Source: Salvia splendens (Eukaryota > Streptophyta > Magnoliopsida > Lamiales > Lamiaceae). Taken from it: 64,000 bases of DNA. Shown here one piece after another: positions 1 through 11,785 of this stretch (within the stretch, counting starts at the first letter, position 1; each line of letters begins with the position of its first letter). The DNA is taken from contig NC_056041.1 in assembly GCF_004379255.2 (NCBI RefSeq), forward strand, positions 19,375,559 through 19,439,558, written 5' to 3'. Position numbers and translations under genes: made by a program. The notes beneath the pieces are model-generated. The model had not been told where the DNA came from. It saw only the letters and a program-made list of their open reading frames with translations, and did not search any database.

Positions 1-1827
1 AGGTTGTTCTAGTGTTGCTGTACTGATCATTTCCGGTCACCTTAACATGCTAGAATTTGTGTTCTAAACATATTTATGCATACTATCAGGTCTTGGGAAG
101 ATGTCTGCAAAATTTCAGAGCATTTCATCAACGTTTGCTATTTTTAAAAATTCATGTTAAACAGTCGCCAGAACCTATCACAAACTGGAAGGCTGTAGTA
201 AAACGTTCATAACTCCCTAATCCCTTGGAATTTTGAGGAAAACTTTTTTTGTAATTAAAATAGATACCTAGAGGTTTATTTTGGTATAGGTCTCGACCCC
301 TAGTGATCTCCGAGCTAAGTCAGTTTATTATATGAAGATGATGTAGTGCAGTCAATCTTTTTAAAGCTTTAAAAGTTGAGAGTAGAGGTTTTTATGCTAA
401 AAGGGAGATAGATAGATGTGATATTTTGGCTTCCATATTTGTGCTTTAAGTGTTTATTTATAATTTGTATATGTGATTGTTTGAAAAATTAGGTGAACCG
501 AGTGCAAGCATAAGCGATAAGGGAAAAGGACACCTCCATGGTTGACTAAGCAAGTAATAGCATTTTTTTAACGTGTACGATAGTGTACGCGTGTTCTAGA
601 ATTTAATTCCTTTAACTTCGATAAATATTACTACTTGTTTGTGATTCGCATGCTTATGCCATAGAACTTAAAAATGATTGTGTGGATTTTGTATACATCA
701 AAGTGATGTAAATAGCTATATGTGTCGAATAATGTGAAAGTTGATGTGAAATAGTTGCGTTATGCCCCATTGCTTGAGTGAATCACAGGGTATAGTTGGC
801 ATGCCATAGGACAGCAGTACTGCACACATGTTGATCACTCGTCTTCTGGATAACCGAAGCGATGGTTTATATGATATATCGATAGTTGAAATGTACCCTA
901 TATGAGTAATATATAACAGTTGCCTTGCACAGGCCATATGAAAGATTACCGTGTCCGATACGGACTTACATGATAAACGCCCTCATCGGGCTACAGATAG
1001 TGTCCGTGTACCCGTGTCCATCACTAAGCATAACTCGGGGGCTCTATTTTTGAAATAATATGGTTGTGCTTTGAATTCTTTAAATAGTTATGTTTTCCTC
1101 AGGTAAAGTTATGTTGTATTGTGTTATATAATTCTGATTGATAGGTGATAGATGGTTATTATTGAAAGTATTACATGATTAATATGATTGTGATGTTGCA
1201 CTGTTTGTAAACGATATATGTGATTCCTTTAAATGATTCAAACTGTTATGAATGCTTATACCGGGTGACATTGGTTTGAACTTGTATATTGATGCCGATA
1301 TAAATTGAATATGTGTTGTACGACATTCCAAGTAATAAAGTGTTTACTTGTGATAGTGATATAGATTGAAGTTTTAGAGGTTTTATTCTGGAATGCGATT
1401 ACACTACGAGCTTTTCGAAGCTCACCCCCCTTTCTTCTCCCTCTTGCAGAGTATAGAAGCGAGTGAACTCGCTAGTTGGCAGCAGCACGTGTCAAGTCAC
1501 TACCCCCCCTTTTTGCTGGTAAAGTTGGAGTTTACACGTGGCATGCTTAGGCTCTTTTGTTTGTAAATAGTTGGGTTACAAATGTAAGGTTATAACCTTC
1601 TTTTTGCTAGTGAAGTTGTATATATATCTATCGAAACAGGTAAATGTTATTTTGTTATGTATAGTAGTAAATAGTTGTGTTATCAGGTTTAGTTTCTTTT
1701 ATGATAGTGTTGTATGTTGAGTGGTTGCAAAATGGTAAGAAAAAAAATAGGCAGGTTTTGTTTATCGATCGTACCGAATGGTAATGTCACTTATTCGGTT
1801 AAAACTAACCGAGTAAGGGGTGTTACA
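1..1827 (+). repeat. 5' LTR of the Ty3-type element (left end outside window)
   Basis: The right end is defined by the CA at 1826-1827, followed after a few bases by the tRNA primer-binding site, and by the identical 42-bp copy at 5168-5209. At least 1827 bp of LTR are present, which is long but not unusual for this lineage. No open reading frame of note lies inside it. Confidence 0.8.
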
Positions 1828-1831
1828 TGTT

Positions 1832-1844
1832 TGGTATCAGAGCC
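1832..1844 (+). promoter_or_regulatory. Primer-binding site, initiator Met-tRNA type
   Basis: TGGTATCAGAGCC lies four bases after the LTR end. This is the standard plant retrotransposon site complementary to the 3' end of initiator Met-tRNA, where minus-strand DNA synthesis is primed. Confidence 0.9.
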
Positions 1845-1957
1845 CATATTTAGGCGATTCTCGGGCTTTAGTTGAGTCTTTAATATGTATAGAAGCATGC
1901 CACATAGGTTTGAAATATCCGTGACATGACACAGCTGCCATTTTAATCAGGATCGAG

Positions 1958-2742
1958 ATGTTAGGTGAAGAAGCCTCTAGTCCTTTATATATTTCTTCTG
2001 ATTCTGAGTCTGAGGAGGTTCCTTTGGCCGATGTTGCTGCTCCTATGGCGGGGCAAGATGTTATATTACGCACTATGGCAACTGCAATGCAACAGATTGC
2101 TAGGAATGTGCCACCAAGTCAATCTTCCATCCTTAAACAAATGCATGAATATCACTCGGAAGAATTCAGAGGTAAACTAGATGATAATCCAACCAAGGCT
2201 GAGTACTGGTTGGAACAGTTAGAGCGAATATTCGGCTGTATGACTTGTACCTCATAGGAAAAGTTACAGGGAACAACTGCACTTTTGAAAGAAGAGGCTC
2301 ACAGGCGGTGGGCCAGTGTGGCTCGTGCTACTCTTCCAGACATGTTGACGTGGGATTTCTTTCTGAATAAATTTCGTGAATTCTATGTTGGGGAGCAGTA
2401 CATAGAAGACCGACGACAAGAATTTCTACAGTTAGTTCAGGTAGAAGTACTGTTCAACAATACGAGATTGAGTTCCGACGTCTTTCGCGATATGCACCAG
2501 AGATAAATTATTCAGATGTGGATATGTGTCGGAAGTTCAGGAGGGGTTTGAGGAGTATTATCCAGGCTGGACTAGTTGGATTGGAGACATCAGATTTGAC
2601 AAAGTTATCACACGCTGCCCGGACTCTTGAACAACTTAAATTTACCGAGAAAGTTGAAGATGGCTCTATGAATCAAGAGAAACGACCTGCAGAATCATCT
2701 CACTCGCCTTCTCGATTCTCGGGGAAAAGATTCAGAGACTAG
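1958..2742 (+). pseudogene. Broken gag of the Ty3-type element
   Basis: The translation has a Retrotrans_gag-like core: a motif around SEEFRGKLDD and a WLEQLERIF segment, followed by LKEEAHRRWASV and a W-x-x-F-x-x-K-F-R-E-F-Y stretch. It begins at the ATG at 1958 and is interrupted by a TAG at 2255-2257. It then continues in the same frame to about 2450, shifts to another frame, and meets a second stop at 2740-2742. Gag would form the virus-like particle; this copy cannot make an intact one. The next frame downstream holds the zinc knuckles and pol. Confidence 0.8.
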
Positions 2743-2796
2743 AGAGGTAACAGGAGTTCAGCGCCTAGTCGATTCCAAGGCCAAAGACCAAGCCAA

Positions 2797-5184
2797 ATGT
2801 CAGAGTTTAGGCCAAGACAACAGGCAACTTCAATGGCTAGTACTGGAGGATCAGACAGAATACCGATGTGCCAACATTGTGGGAGACCTCACCATGGTGA
2901 ATGCCGAAAACTGCTAAGGACGTGCTTCTTATGTAGATCTAAGGATCATTACTACAGAGAGTGTCCGAGGGGACAAGTATCTTCTGAGACTAGATCGGCG
3001 GCAGGGGTGCAACAAGGTCGTGGAACCGAAAGGGGGTTTGGAGTAGCACGAGGACAGAGGTCAGCATCTGAGCCCATACAGAGGCCAACACCGAGAGCTC
3101 CTTCACGTGCTTATGTTATGCGGACTCGCGAGGATTCTGATGCTCCTGATGTTATACTTGGTACTTTTACAGTATTTGATGTGCATGTTATTGCTTTAAT
3201 TGATCCCGGTTCTACTCATTCATATATTTGTGATAAACTCTTAGAAGAATATAGTTTGCCCTTAGAAAAGACTAAATATGATATCTTAGTGTCAAATCCC
3301 CTGGGTATGAGTGTGGTAGTGAATCGAGTTTATAGAAATTGTCCTCTAAGTGTTCAAGGATGCCTCTTTTTAGCCAACCTGATGGAGTTACCGTTTCGCG
3401 AATTTGACATTATTTTGGGAATGGATTGGTTGTATGTTCACCGTGCTTTAGTTGATTGTGGTAAGAAGAGAATAATATTGTACACACTAGATGGCCATGA
3501 GGTGATAGTGGTTGGTGAGAGATCAGACTACCTTGATAATGTGATTTCTGCTACTACGGCTCGTAAGCTGGTGAGAAAGTGTTGTGAGACATATTTAGCC
3601 TATATTCTAGATACACGAGCAGAGGATATGAAGTTAACTGATATACCTATAGTGTCAGAATATCCTGATGTGTTTCCTGAAGAGTTACCAGGTTTGCCAC
3701 CAGAACGCGAGGTTGAATTTGCTATTGAGGTTATACCAGGCACCACACCGATATCAATGGCTCCTTATAGAATGGCTCCGACAAAATTGAAAGAGTTGAA
3801 AGCTCAGCTTCAAGAATTACTTGATCGGGGGTTTATACGGCCGAGTGTATCACCTTGGGGAGCGCCAGTGTTGTTTGTGAAAAAGAAAGATGGATCATTC
3901 AGGCTATGTATTGATTATCGACAGTTGAATAAGGTAACTGTTAAAAACAAATATCCTTTGCCTAGAATTGATGATTTATTTGATCAACTGAAGGGAGCAA
4001 GCATATTTTCGAAGATTGATCTGCGATCAGGCTATTATCAGTTGAAGGTGAAAGATGATGATGTGTTTAAAACGGCTTTCAGAACTCGTTATGGCCATTA
4101 TGAATTCAAAGTTATGCCTTTCGGGTTGACGAATGCCCCAGCTGCTTTTATGGATTTGATGAATCGGGTTTTTCAACCATACCTTGATCAAATTGTAATT
4201 GTGTTTATTGATGACATACTTGTGTATTCTAAAACCAGGGATGATCATGAACGACATCTGAGAACAGTCTTGCAAGTATTGAGAGATAAACAGTTGTACG
4301 CAAAGCTCAGTAAGTGTGAGTTCTGGCTGACGGAAGTAGCTTTTCTGGGTCATGTTATATCAGCAGATGGAATTCGAGTGGATCCGAAGAAGATCGAAGC
4401 AGTGGTACAGTGGAAACCTCCGAAAAATGTTTCAGAAGTTCGCAATTTTCTGGGCTTAGCAGGTTATTATCGCAGGTTTGTGAAGGGATTTTCTATTATA
4501 GCAAAGCCGATAACTACTCTACTTCAGAAGAAGGTGTCATTTAACTGGAGTGATGAATGCAAGGTAAGTTTTGAAAAACTAAAGATGATTTTGACAGAAG
4601 CACCTGTGCTAATTCAACCTGAATCGGGAAAGGAGTACACTGTATTTAGTGATGCATCACATAATGGTTTAGGCTGTGTATTGATGCAAGAAGGCAAGGT
4701 AGTTGCTTATGCTTCCAGGCAATTGAAAACACATGAGAGAAATTATCCCACACATGATCTAGAGTTGGCAGCTGTTGTATTTGCCTTGAAGATTTGGAGA
4801 CACTACTTATATGGTGAAAGATGTTATATCTACACAGATCACAAGAGTCTTAAGTATCTACTTACACAAAAAGAACTTAATTTGAGGCAGAGAAGATTGG
4901 TAGAGTTGATTAAAGATTATGATTGTGTGATTGATTATCATCCAGGTAGAGCGAATGTTGTGGCAGACGCACTCAGCAGAAAATCAATTGCAGCTTTGAG
5001 AGCGATGAATGCACGGCTGGAAATATCAGATGATGGAAATCTTGTGGCAGAACTAAGAGTGAGATCGACCCTGATTCAGCGAGTCAAAGATTATCAAAAG
5101 AATGATAATAAAGTGAAGATTAAGTTTGATCAGATCTCTCAAGGTAAGACACATGGATTCGATCAAAGTCACTTATTCGGTTAA
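2797..5184 (+). pseudogene. Ty3-type pol fragment: zinc knuckles, protease, RT, RNase H
   Basis: An open frame of 795 codons. Two CCHC zinc knuckles lie at about residues 25-36 and 43-56 (the second is a canonical CX2CX4HX4C). An aspartic protease motif D-P-G-S-T-H-S starts near residue 136. The RT domain runs roughly over residues 320-500 with the FIDD catalytic box. RNase H follows, from a TVFSDAS box to [10 protein letters not shown]. The usual integrase and chromodomain are absent: the frame runs into the 42-bp LTR stub and stops at 5182-5184, inside the LTR. RT and RNase H motifs look intact, but without gag, integrase and an LTR pair the copy is non-autonomous. It is in the same frame as the last gag piece. 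Confidence 0.88.
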
Positions 5185-5209
5185 AACTAACCGAGTAAGG
5201 GGTGTTACA
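5168..5209 (+). repeat. 42-bp remnant of the 3' LTR
   Basis: Identical to 1786-1827, the 3' end of the 5' LTR. It is joined directly to coding sequence downstream of RNase H, so it marks the right edge of the element and an internal deletion junction at 5167/5168. Confidence 0.9.
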
Positions 5210-6402
5210 ATAAACACCAATGTTATTCTCTTTTTTTAATTTATTCCTTCTTATTCAAGATCATTATTCAAAAATCGTTTGGCCAGTGCATAGTACGGGT
5301 ATTAACACTAGTTTTAATTAAAGTTTGTGTTCATGTCATTATTATGGCATTGGTTTCAATCAATTCTTTATGAAAATTAGAAATCATATCTTACATAAAT
5401 CACTGTAACACCAAAAATATTGGGAATTTTGATGGCCTAATCCTATATTTTGTCTTGATTGGCTTTGGCAGTGTAAGCCGCCGGTGGCAGATATTGGGAC
5501 GACAGAAGAATAGGTCGAGGTGAAACTTGAAAGTTGATAGTATGGAACCGAGTGGAAAGGTGTGGAATGAAGTTTGGAGAAGACTAATGAATTACGCGAC
5601 ATTAAAACCAAAAGTACAAGAAAAGCCATAAAACCTTATAGTAGTATGTAGTATTTTTTATTTAAAAACTGCAATCCATCGAGCTAACCCGCAACTCGTT
5701 CGGGCCAACCCGTTTAACCCTCCAACCCTAATGAGATAATCCTTTTAGCCATTTTTGTATATGGGTTGCCAAATTATAACCCCAACCCACTAATTTGTTC
5801 GAATTATTCGAATCTACCCACGAATTTTGGGTTAGATTAACATCCCTAACATTAAAAATATAAATTCCAACTTGGTGGTGGATAAAGTAAGTTTATCCGT
5901 CATATGGAGCAAAAGTATCCAGGTAAACATGGTATAGCCACAACTCAAACTCAACTCAACTCAACTTCCAATCATCAAGTACGACTCCACCTCATGAAAT
6001 GTGATCATAAAACTGTTACTGATGTTATGACCCTAATAAACTGGCTCCCAACATAAACAAATAATTAATGCTCCAATTAATAATTAGCACCACAATGATC
6101 CTATCAATTGATCCTCCGCTCCAAATGCAGCCAGAACCGTCCATGTATGTCAGACTAATCCACCATAATTTTGTTACTCTGGGTGGAAAAAACCGAAGTA
6201 TAGAATCACAAATATTTTGAATCCAAGCTACACAAAATGTTTTTTAAAATTAGTCAGAAACTATGAAAATTCCAACAATTAATGTGTTTCAACTTTCAAC
6301 AAACATAATCTTGGCAATTTAAGCCGTAGGCGTGTATCAAGAATGTCGTCAATTTCCCCCATACCTCCAAAGTCCAAATTATAAAATACTACTACTATCC
6401 TA
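5210..6402. other. Intergenic, with a degenerate repeat
   Basis: No convincing gene. The stretch at about 5670-5850 contains AACCCGCAACTCG, CGGGCCAACCCG and GATTAACATCCCTA, the kind of wording seen in dispersed hAT/MITE-like repeats of plants. Clear termini and target duplications were not found. Confidence 0.4.
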
Positions 6403-6550
6403 CTCACTCCGTCCCATAGAAGATGATCCAATTTCCTTTTCGGTTTATCCCAACCAAGACGTCTCATTACTAAAAATAAGAACACATTTATTCTCTCCAC
6501 GCACCACATAAAATTAATTTTTATAAATTCTCGTGCCGCTACTACTTGTC
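6403..6550. mobile_element. Partial Stowaway-like MITE in the 3' flank of the PP2-A gene
   Basis: Starts with CTCACTCCGTCCCATAGAAG, very close to a Stowaway terminal repeat (CTCCCTCCGTCCC). Internal text such as GATGATCCAATTTCC and TTCTCGTGCCG is typical of these Tc1/mariner-related MITEs. The opposite terminal repeat is not present next to the gene, so the right end is degraded. It abuts the stop codon of the F-box gene and probably lies within its 3' UTR. Confidence 0.5.
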
Positions 6551-6555
6551 TCCCT

Positions 6556-8325
6556 TCATGATGTGAGTGGATATGGTCGTCCAGTAGAAGGAAATACATA
6601 CACTGAATCCACACAGAGCCCACCTTTAGTGTGTGTACAGTCAATCTGAGTCATAGAGAAGCTGAGCGACGTCGGAATTTTAGAATCCTCGACCGAAAAA
6701 TCTCCGACGTGATGGTACAACCATTCGAATTTGGGTTGTTGGTTGAAGAAGAGCTCGGATTTTGTATGGCGGGAACTCGATGATTCTAATTGGAAGGTGA
6801 TTGGCTTAACATCCCAGCCGTGAATCTTTTCAGGGACTCGTCCACTGTTGGAGGGGCGGCCGAGGCGCAGCCGGAAGAAGAGGCTGTAGATGCCGACGGG
6901 GAATTCGAACTCCAAGCTGCCTCCTATTTCTAGCCACCATGTTTGATGGAGATAAGCAATTGTGCCAAACCTGTATGAGTCAAATAAATTCTTAAAACTC
7001 GTACGGTAAAAAATGGGATAATTAATTAGGACCATAGGGAGTTAAATGAGATGCACATAAATATAACTGAGTTTCAAAATTTAAGATACAACAGGATTCT
7101 TCTCTAATTGTATCAAAATAAGTAAAGTGTATCCTTAGAAACTAAATTAAAAGTCCAACACATTTTCGTAAAAATAGTAGACAATAGGTTTGTGTAGAAT
7201 TGACTTGAGATTTCTTAATGCAGTCTAAATTGTCAGCGATCTGATTATATACATCCATTTCACTAATTACTAGTACTTATTTCATGGTGATTTGATAATT
7301 GTAGAGTTTGAATTTGATAGATTGTAGGAGCTAAGCGCATCATGGAGAAGGGATATATTATATTATTATTGAAATAATATTAGTTGTGCAATGTAATAAT
7401 GTTCTTCATCTCATTTCATACATAATAGTAATAGTATATCTCACTGCAAACATGCATGTGCCATGTTATACTTGATAGGAGTATAATTAAACACGTGACA
7501 GAAGTAGGAAAGGATACGAGTGAATGACCTTGTACCAACCATGCACTTATCTTTTCAAACATATAATCAATTCCACACGATTAATTTTATTTTCCATTCA
7601 CAGATCTTATATAACTGGGGGAGATTCAAATCATTCAATCCAATGTTTAAATGGTGTGATGAAAGTGTTAATTTATTTAGAATTGATATGATCTAACCTT
7701 GATTCATTAGTAGAGATGTGGGTCCAGTATCTGCGATCATCTACGCCTGTAATTTTCAATGCTTTCCATGAAATAGCCGCACAAATTCCTCCCCTCCTTT
7801 TATCCAACCAAACCTCCTAAAAATCATCATCGAATACATAACATTTAATCAACCAAGCTAGGTCAAATACACATAAATAAAAATTTCATAATTACAACAT
7901 ACTACTAGTAATAAAAATGGCGATCCTGACTTCTCTATAAATGATTGGATTAATAAGGACAGAGGTGAGTGACATATTTCTAATGCACAGTAGATGGAGA
8001 AGCAGCTAACCTTAGTGTGAGAGGCGAAGCGGAAGGGCGTGGAGAGGGTTGCATAGATGTCCTTCTTGGTCGAAAACGAAGGGTCGCCTCCAAACACCTT
8101 CCTTAGAAGAATCTCATGATTTTCAGGCAATTTTGATTCCCATAAACTATCAGACAAAGAAGCTCTGTAGAAAGTTGTGTTCACACGTGCGAGTCTGCAG
8201 ATCTCCGATGTCTTGAGATACGACAGAACCCAAGCTATACAGCTCTCCGGCAGCTCCCCGAGACCCTTCTCCCCCTCCCCCTCACTGCTGCAGCCCATTC
8301 CAGAATAACCAGACCCCATACACAT
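6556..8325 (-). CDS. F-box protein PP2-A type (phloem protein 2-like, PP2-A12/A13-like)
   Basis: Three exons on the minus strand: 8325-8011, 7816-7698 and 6970-6556. All junctions are GT-AG, giving 282 codons plus stop. Exon 1 encodes the F-box ([20 protein letters not shown] followed by ICRLARVN). Exon 2 ([20 protein letters not shown], then [10 protein letters not shown]) and exon 3 ([50 protein letters not shown]) form the PP2 lectin-like domain. Such proteins act as SCF ubiquitin-ligase adaptors, with the F-box binding SKP1/ASK and the PP2 part possibly binding glycans; the target is unknown. Length and layout match Arabidopsis PP2-A13. The first ATG (8325) has a weak context. The second, two codons later at 8319, gives the MGSG start usual in the family and may be the true start. 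Confidence 0.92.
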
Positions 8326-8404
8326 ATACTAATAGAGAGAGAAAAAGAGGTGTTGATTAGTAGATGTGGTATTTGTGCTTTTGAATATAAAGCCCCTTGT
8401 GTTG

Positions 8405-8416
8405 AGATATTATAAG
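8405..8416 (-). promoter_or_regulatory. Candidate TATA box of the F-box/PP2-A gene
   Basis: On the minus strand this reads TTATAATATC, about 80-90 bases upstream of the start codon. That is a plausible TATA position for a short 5' UTR. The background is AT-rich, so the call is weak. Confidence 0.35.
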
Positions 8417-9568
8417 TGGGTGATATGTAGGTGGTTTGTGTGTGTACTTAACCCAATTTCATTTTATTTTTTTTGTGTTTATACATAATAGTACATGGCT
8501 CTTATATACGTGCATGTAGTTAAATACTAGATACGGTTTGATGAAGGATCTCCATAGACCATACATACATAAGACAACTTGTTACTTTAGCATATGTGAT
8601 CAAAGAGAGGGTTGAAATGTTAGGGAACCAAATCCTTCCGGTAGTTGAAGAAAATCTTCTTTGCTAATGTGGCTTAGGTTGTCACAATTATTAATTTAAT
8701 ACATATAGTACTTTTTTTATATGTCTTCAATTCCACGAGCCTCGCTTTGATGGGGTCTCTTCACATGGCATCCCAACTTTATTTTGAAATTGTCAACATT
8801 ACACACTTTCCAATGATATTATTAAACTCACATGATATTCATATATTGATGGCAGTGACATATTATATTCTACATGTGATAGAAGAGTATTTGAGCATCA
8901 CAAATTTTCCAATTTAGTGCTATTTTAATTATTTATTTTCTCTTAATGAATGGTTAACTAGGGTATACATATAGTCATAATTCGTTTACCAAGATTCCTT
9001 TCTTTGTAGCAGTGTAATTAATATACTACTACAATAAACTAATTAACATGTACTTGTTCCTACCATAATTAGAAGTTTCAATTGGAATTTTAAAAAATAC
9101 TAGTAGTACTTTATAAAAGAAAGTTAATGGAAAAAGATAATGGAATGTGAATTCTAATTTTATTTAATTCTTTTTAATTCACAAATTTTATTTAATTCTT
9201 TTTAATTTTTATATAATATAAGTAACATACTTTTGTCATGTCCAGTTAGATGGATAGCATTGGGAAAAACCTAGTTATATATAAAGATAAATACTATTTC
9301 CTTGGTTCAAGATAGTTGAGAAATTTATTTTGGACACAAGATTTAAGAAATTAATATGTTAAAAGTTAACAGAAAGAAAATAAAATATAAAAGAAAAAGA
9401 AAAATAAAAATAAAATATAAATAAGAATAAAGTGTTTTTTTAAATGACTCACCTAAAAATTTCATCATGTATTAAAACCCCCATATTATATTCGTATATA
9501 GCAAGTCAAAACAAAATACACAACGCGGAGAATTTCAATCAATGATTTATAAATAATCCGTGGTATAA
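8417..9568. other. AT-rich intergenic region
   Basis: No coding signal on either strand. Only AT-rich sequence with short A/T runs is seen. Confidence 0.5.
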
Positions 9569-9578
9569 ACAGCGTGAT

Positions 9579-10059
9579 AGGGGTGAGCAAAAAAACCGGA
9601 AACCGAATATCCGAATAGAACCAAACTGAAATTTTGAAATTCGGTTCGGTTCGAGCGAAGAAAAAACCGAAAAACTGAATTATATATATTCTATTAATTT
9701 AATATATTATATAATATATATATTCTTTTAATATATTCTACTATATAATATATAATATAAGTATTATTAATTTTATATTATATATAAATATTCTATTAAT
9801 ATATATAAAATAAAATAAAATACACATATATAAATATATGTTAATATTATATTTATTTTTTTGGGGTTTTTGGGTTTTTTCGGTTTTTTTCGGGGTTTTC
9901 GGTTTTGTTCGGGTTTTTCGGTTTTTTAAGTTCGGTTTTTTGGTTTCAGTTTTTCTATTTTTCGGGTTCGGTTCGGTTTGGATTTTGAACTAAATTCGGT
10001 TTTTCAGTTTTGGTTCGATTTTAGCAAAAAACCGAACCGAAACCCGAATGCACACTCCT
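9579..10059. mobile_element. Foldback/MITE-like element with 10-bp target duplication
   Basis: The 481-bp element has imperfect inverted ends (AGGGGTGAGC at the left; the right end read in reverse is AGGAGTGTGC). It is flanked by a perfect 10-bp direct repeat, ACAGCGTGAT, at 9569-9578 and 10060-10069. The interior has CGGTTCGGTT/AACCGAACCG-rich arms around an extremely AT-rich core. A 9-11 bp duplication suggests Mutator-type mobilisation, but the arms are not the long GC-balanced repeats of classic MULEs, so the class is left open. Confidence 0.65.
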
Positions 10060-10069
10060 ACAGCGTGAT

Positions 10070-11329
10070 TGACACATGGGTGTCATTATGTGAACAATTG
10101 AACATAATAACATTAAGAATACATAGCCTCGCACAAATGGCAATTGACACCAAGAAAAAGTCACTTTTTTCTAGTCAATTAAAAACGTTATATTTCTAAA
10201 TATCATTTACATTTTAAAAATGTCATCAATCTTAATATCTCAACTAAAATGTCATTAATTTTAATATCTCAACTAAAATTAAGTGATGCAAATAAAGCGT
10301 GCAAAAAAGAAAAATTAAAATTTAGTACTAGTAGATAATTGTATCTTCAATTTAAGAATGTTTTTCTTTGCACTCTCAATTTTTTGGGTTTGTAGCGGAA
10401 GTTCTATTCAAGGTAACTATTTAATTATATCTGAACATGTATAGAATTTCTAGCATGCTTGAAATACATAAACATAGTCATACATAAATATATTTGACAC
10501 AATAACATATGCAATTAATTCAAATAATCACATAATTAATTAATATATGTATTTACACATAAAGCGTACCGTGTTGGAATTCAGGAACTGAATTCAATCA
10601 CCACTTCACTTCGATCTTTGATTTTAATCTTGACCACAGATCTTCTGATTTGTGTCTTAACTCGAAATTGACCTTTGTATGGGCAAAGCTCGCAGGAACT
10701 GAACAAGAATCGGAGACATGAGAAAGGGAGAGGGTGAGATAGATAGATAGATAGATAGATAGAAATTTGTTGAGTAGGAATAGCGTGAAATCTCATTGTC
10801 TTATGGGCCTGTCCCCTTTTATATTGAGTTGTAATTTGGGTCAAATCAGAGAATTTTCTAATGCAAGTAATTCGCCGCTAATTTCATGTCCTTATAAAAT
10901 AAGTTTGTCCCAATCAACATGAAATCTATTTGCTAACTCAAATAGCTTGCTAACTGAGAGGACTAGGACTAAATAATCACAACCTGTTTAGGCTAACCTA
11001 AGGTCAACCCAGTTGAATTGACTGCTCAGCCCGTTGGAGATATACTAATAATTTAAAAATAATAAATATTTAGGATTTTTATTTTACCTTATTTATATTT
11101 TAGTTTTTTAATGATCCACTTCAATATATCGTGCAAAAGAACATTAAAAAGGATAAGAACAATCAAAACAATCACAATAGCTAGATTAAAAGGTTTAATT
11201 GCATAAATTAAAACATAAACTTGTAGTCTTCACAAAAAATCATACAATGGTTTTTAGCTACTCATGTTTATAAGTAATCTAGCAAAATATGGGTTGAAAA
11301 CAATAAAAACATGACCAACAGAAGAATAG
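10070..11329. other. Intergenic region
   Basis: AT-rich with no gene recognised. Nothing stands out apart from the GATA microsatellite at 10737-10763. Confidence 0.45.
10737..10763. repeat. (GATA)n microsatellite
   Basis: About six to seven uninterrupted copies of the tetranucleotide GATA. Confidence 0.9.
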
Positions 11330-11785
11330 ATGTAACAGAGAAGAATTGTACGGACGAAAGTCTTCAAATCATTGATTAAAATCTTTCAAGTGCTTTCTTT
11401 CCTCTTGCTTTGGATGAAGTCTTTATGCTTGGGGCGTGAATGTGCGTGTTTGGAGGCGTGTTTGAGGCCCTTTTATAGGTAGAACTCCGAAATCAACTCA
11501 AACTCGTCCGTCACGAGTCACTTGGTTGCAACTCGGCGACTCGCTAGCCCATTCAGTCTCGCGTCATCCCAGCGAGTCGTTGAGGCCTCTCTGGGAAAAG
11601 TATTGATTTCGGCGAGTCAACGAAACATACCTTGGTCTCTTATGCGATCCGTGCGCTCGTTTTCACTCTATTTTCACCTATTTTCAACTCTTTTTCTACA
11701 CAATTTAGAAAACGGACAAATACAAATATGATATATTAATATCCATTTAACGACCAAATGTGTATAAAAATCGATCAATTTTTAA
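11330..11785. repeat. Possible degenerate LTR fragment
   Basis: This block is more GC-rich than its flanks. It contains CTTTTATAGG, and CGAGTCACTTGG/GGCGACTCGC wording, followed by TTTTCACCTATTTTCAACTC and AACGACCAAATGTG. Together these resemble leader or LTR sequence of plant retrotransposons on the minus strand. No second copy exists in the window and no termini could be fixed. Confidence 0.3.

Larger units (their letters stand above)
1..5209 (+). mobile_element. Truncated Ty3-type (Tekay/Del-like) LTR retrotransposon
   Basis: The element consists of a 5' LTR (its left end lies outside the window), an initiator-Met primer-binding site, a broken gag, a protease-RT-RNase H frame and a 42-bp end of the 3' LTR. 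Bases 1786-1827 are identical to 5168-5209, and both copies end in TGTTACA, which fixes the LTR end. Everything between the region after RNase H and the last 42 bp of the 3' LTR (integrase, chromodomain, polypurine tract, most of the LTR) is missing. The RT sequence and paired zinc knuckles resemble the Tekay/Del chromovirus group; this lineage call rests on recalled family features, not a search. The copy cannot move by itself. Confidence 0.88.

Noticed and set aside
3202..3210. Protease motif DPG instead of D(T/S)G in the Ty3-type element
   Set aside because: As far as I recall, DPGSTHS-type motifs are common in plant Ty3 chromoviruses, so this is not evidence of a damaged active site.
4027..4353. 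108-codon minus-strand frame inside the Ty3 RT
   Set aside because: Antisense shadow of the RT domain.
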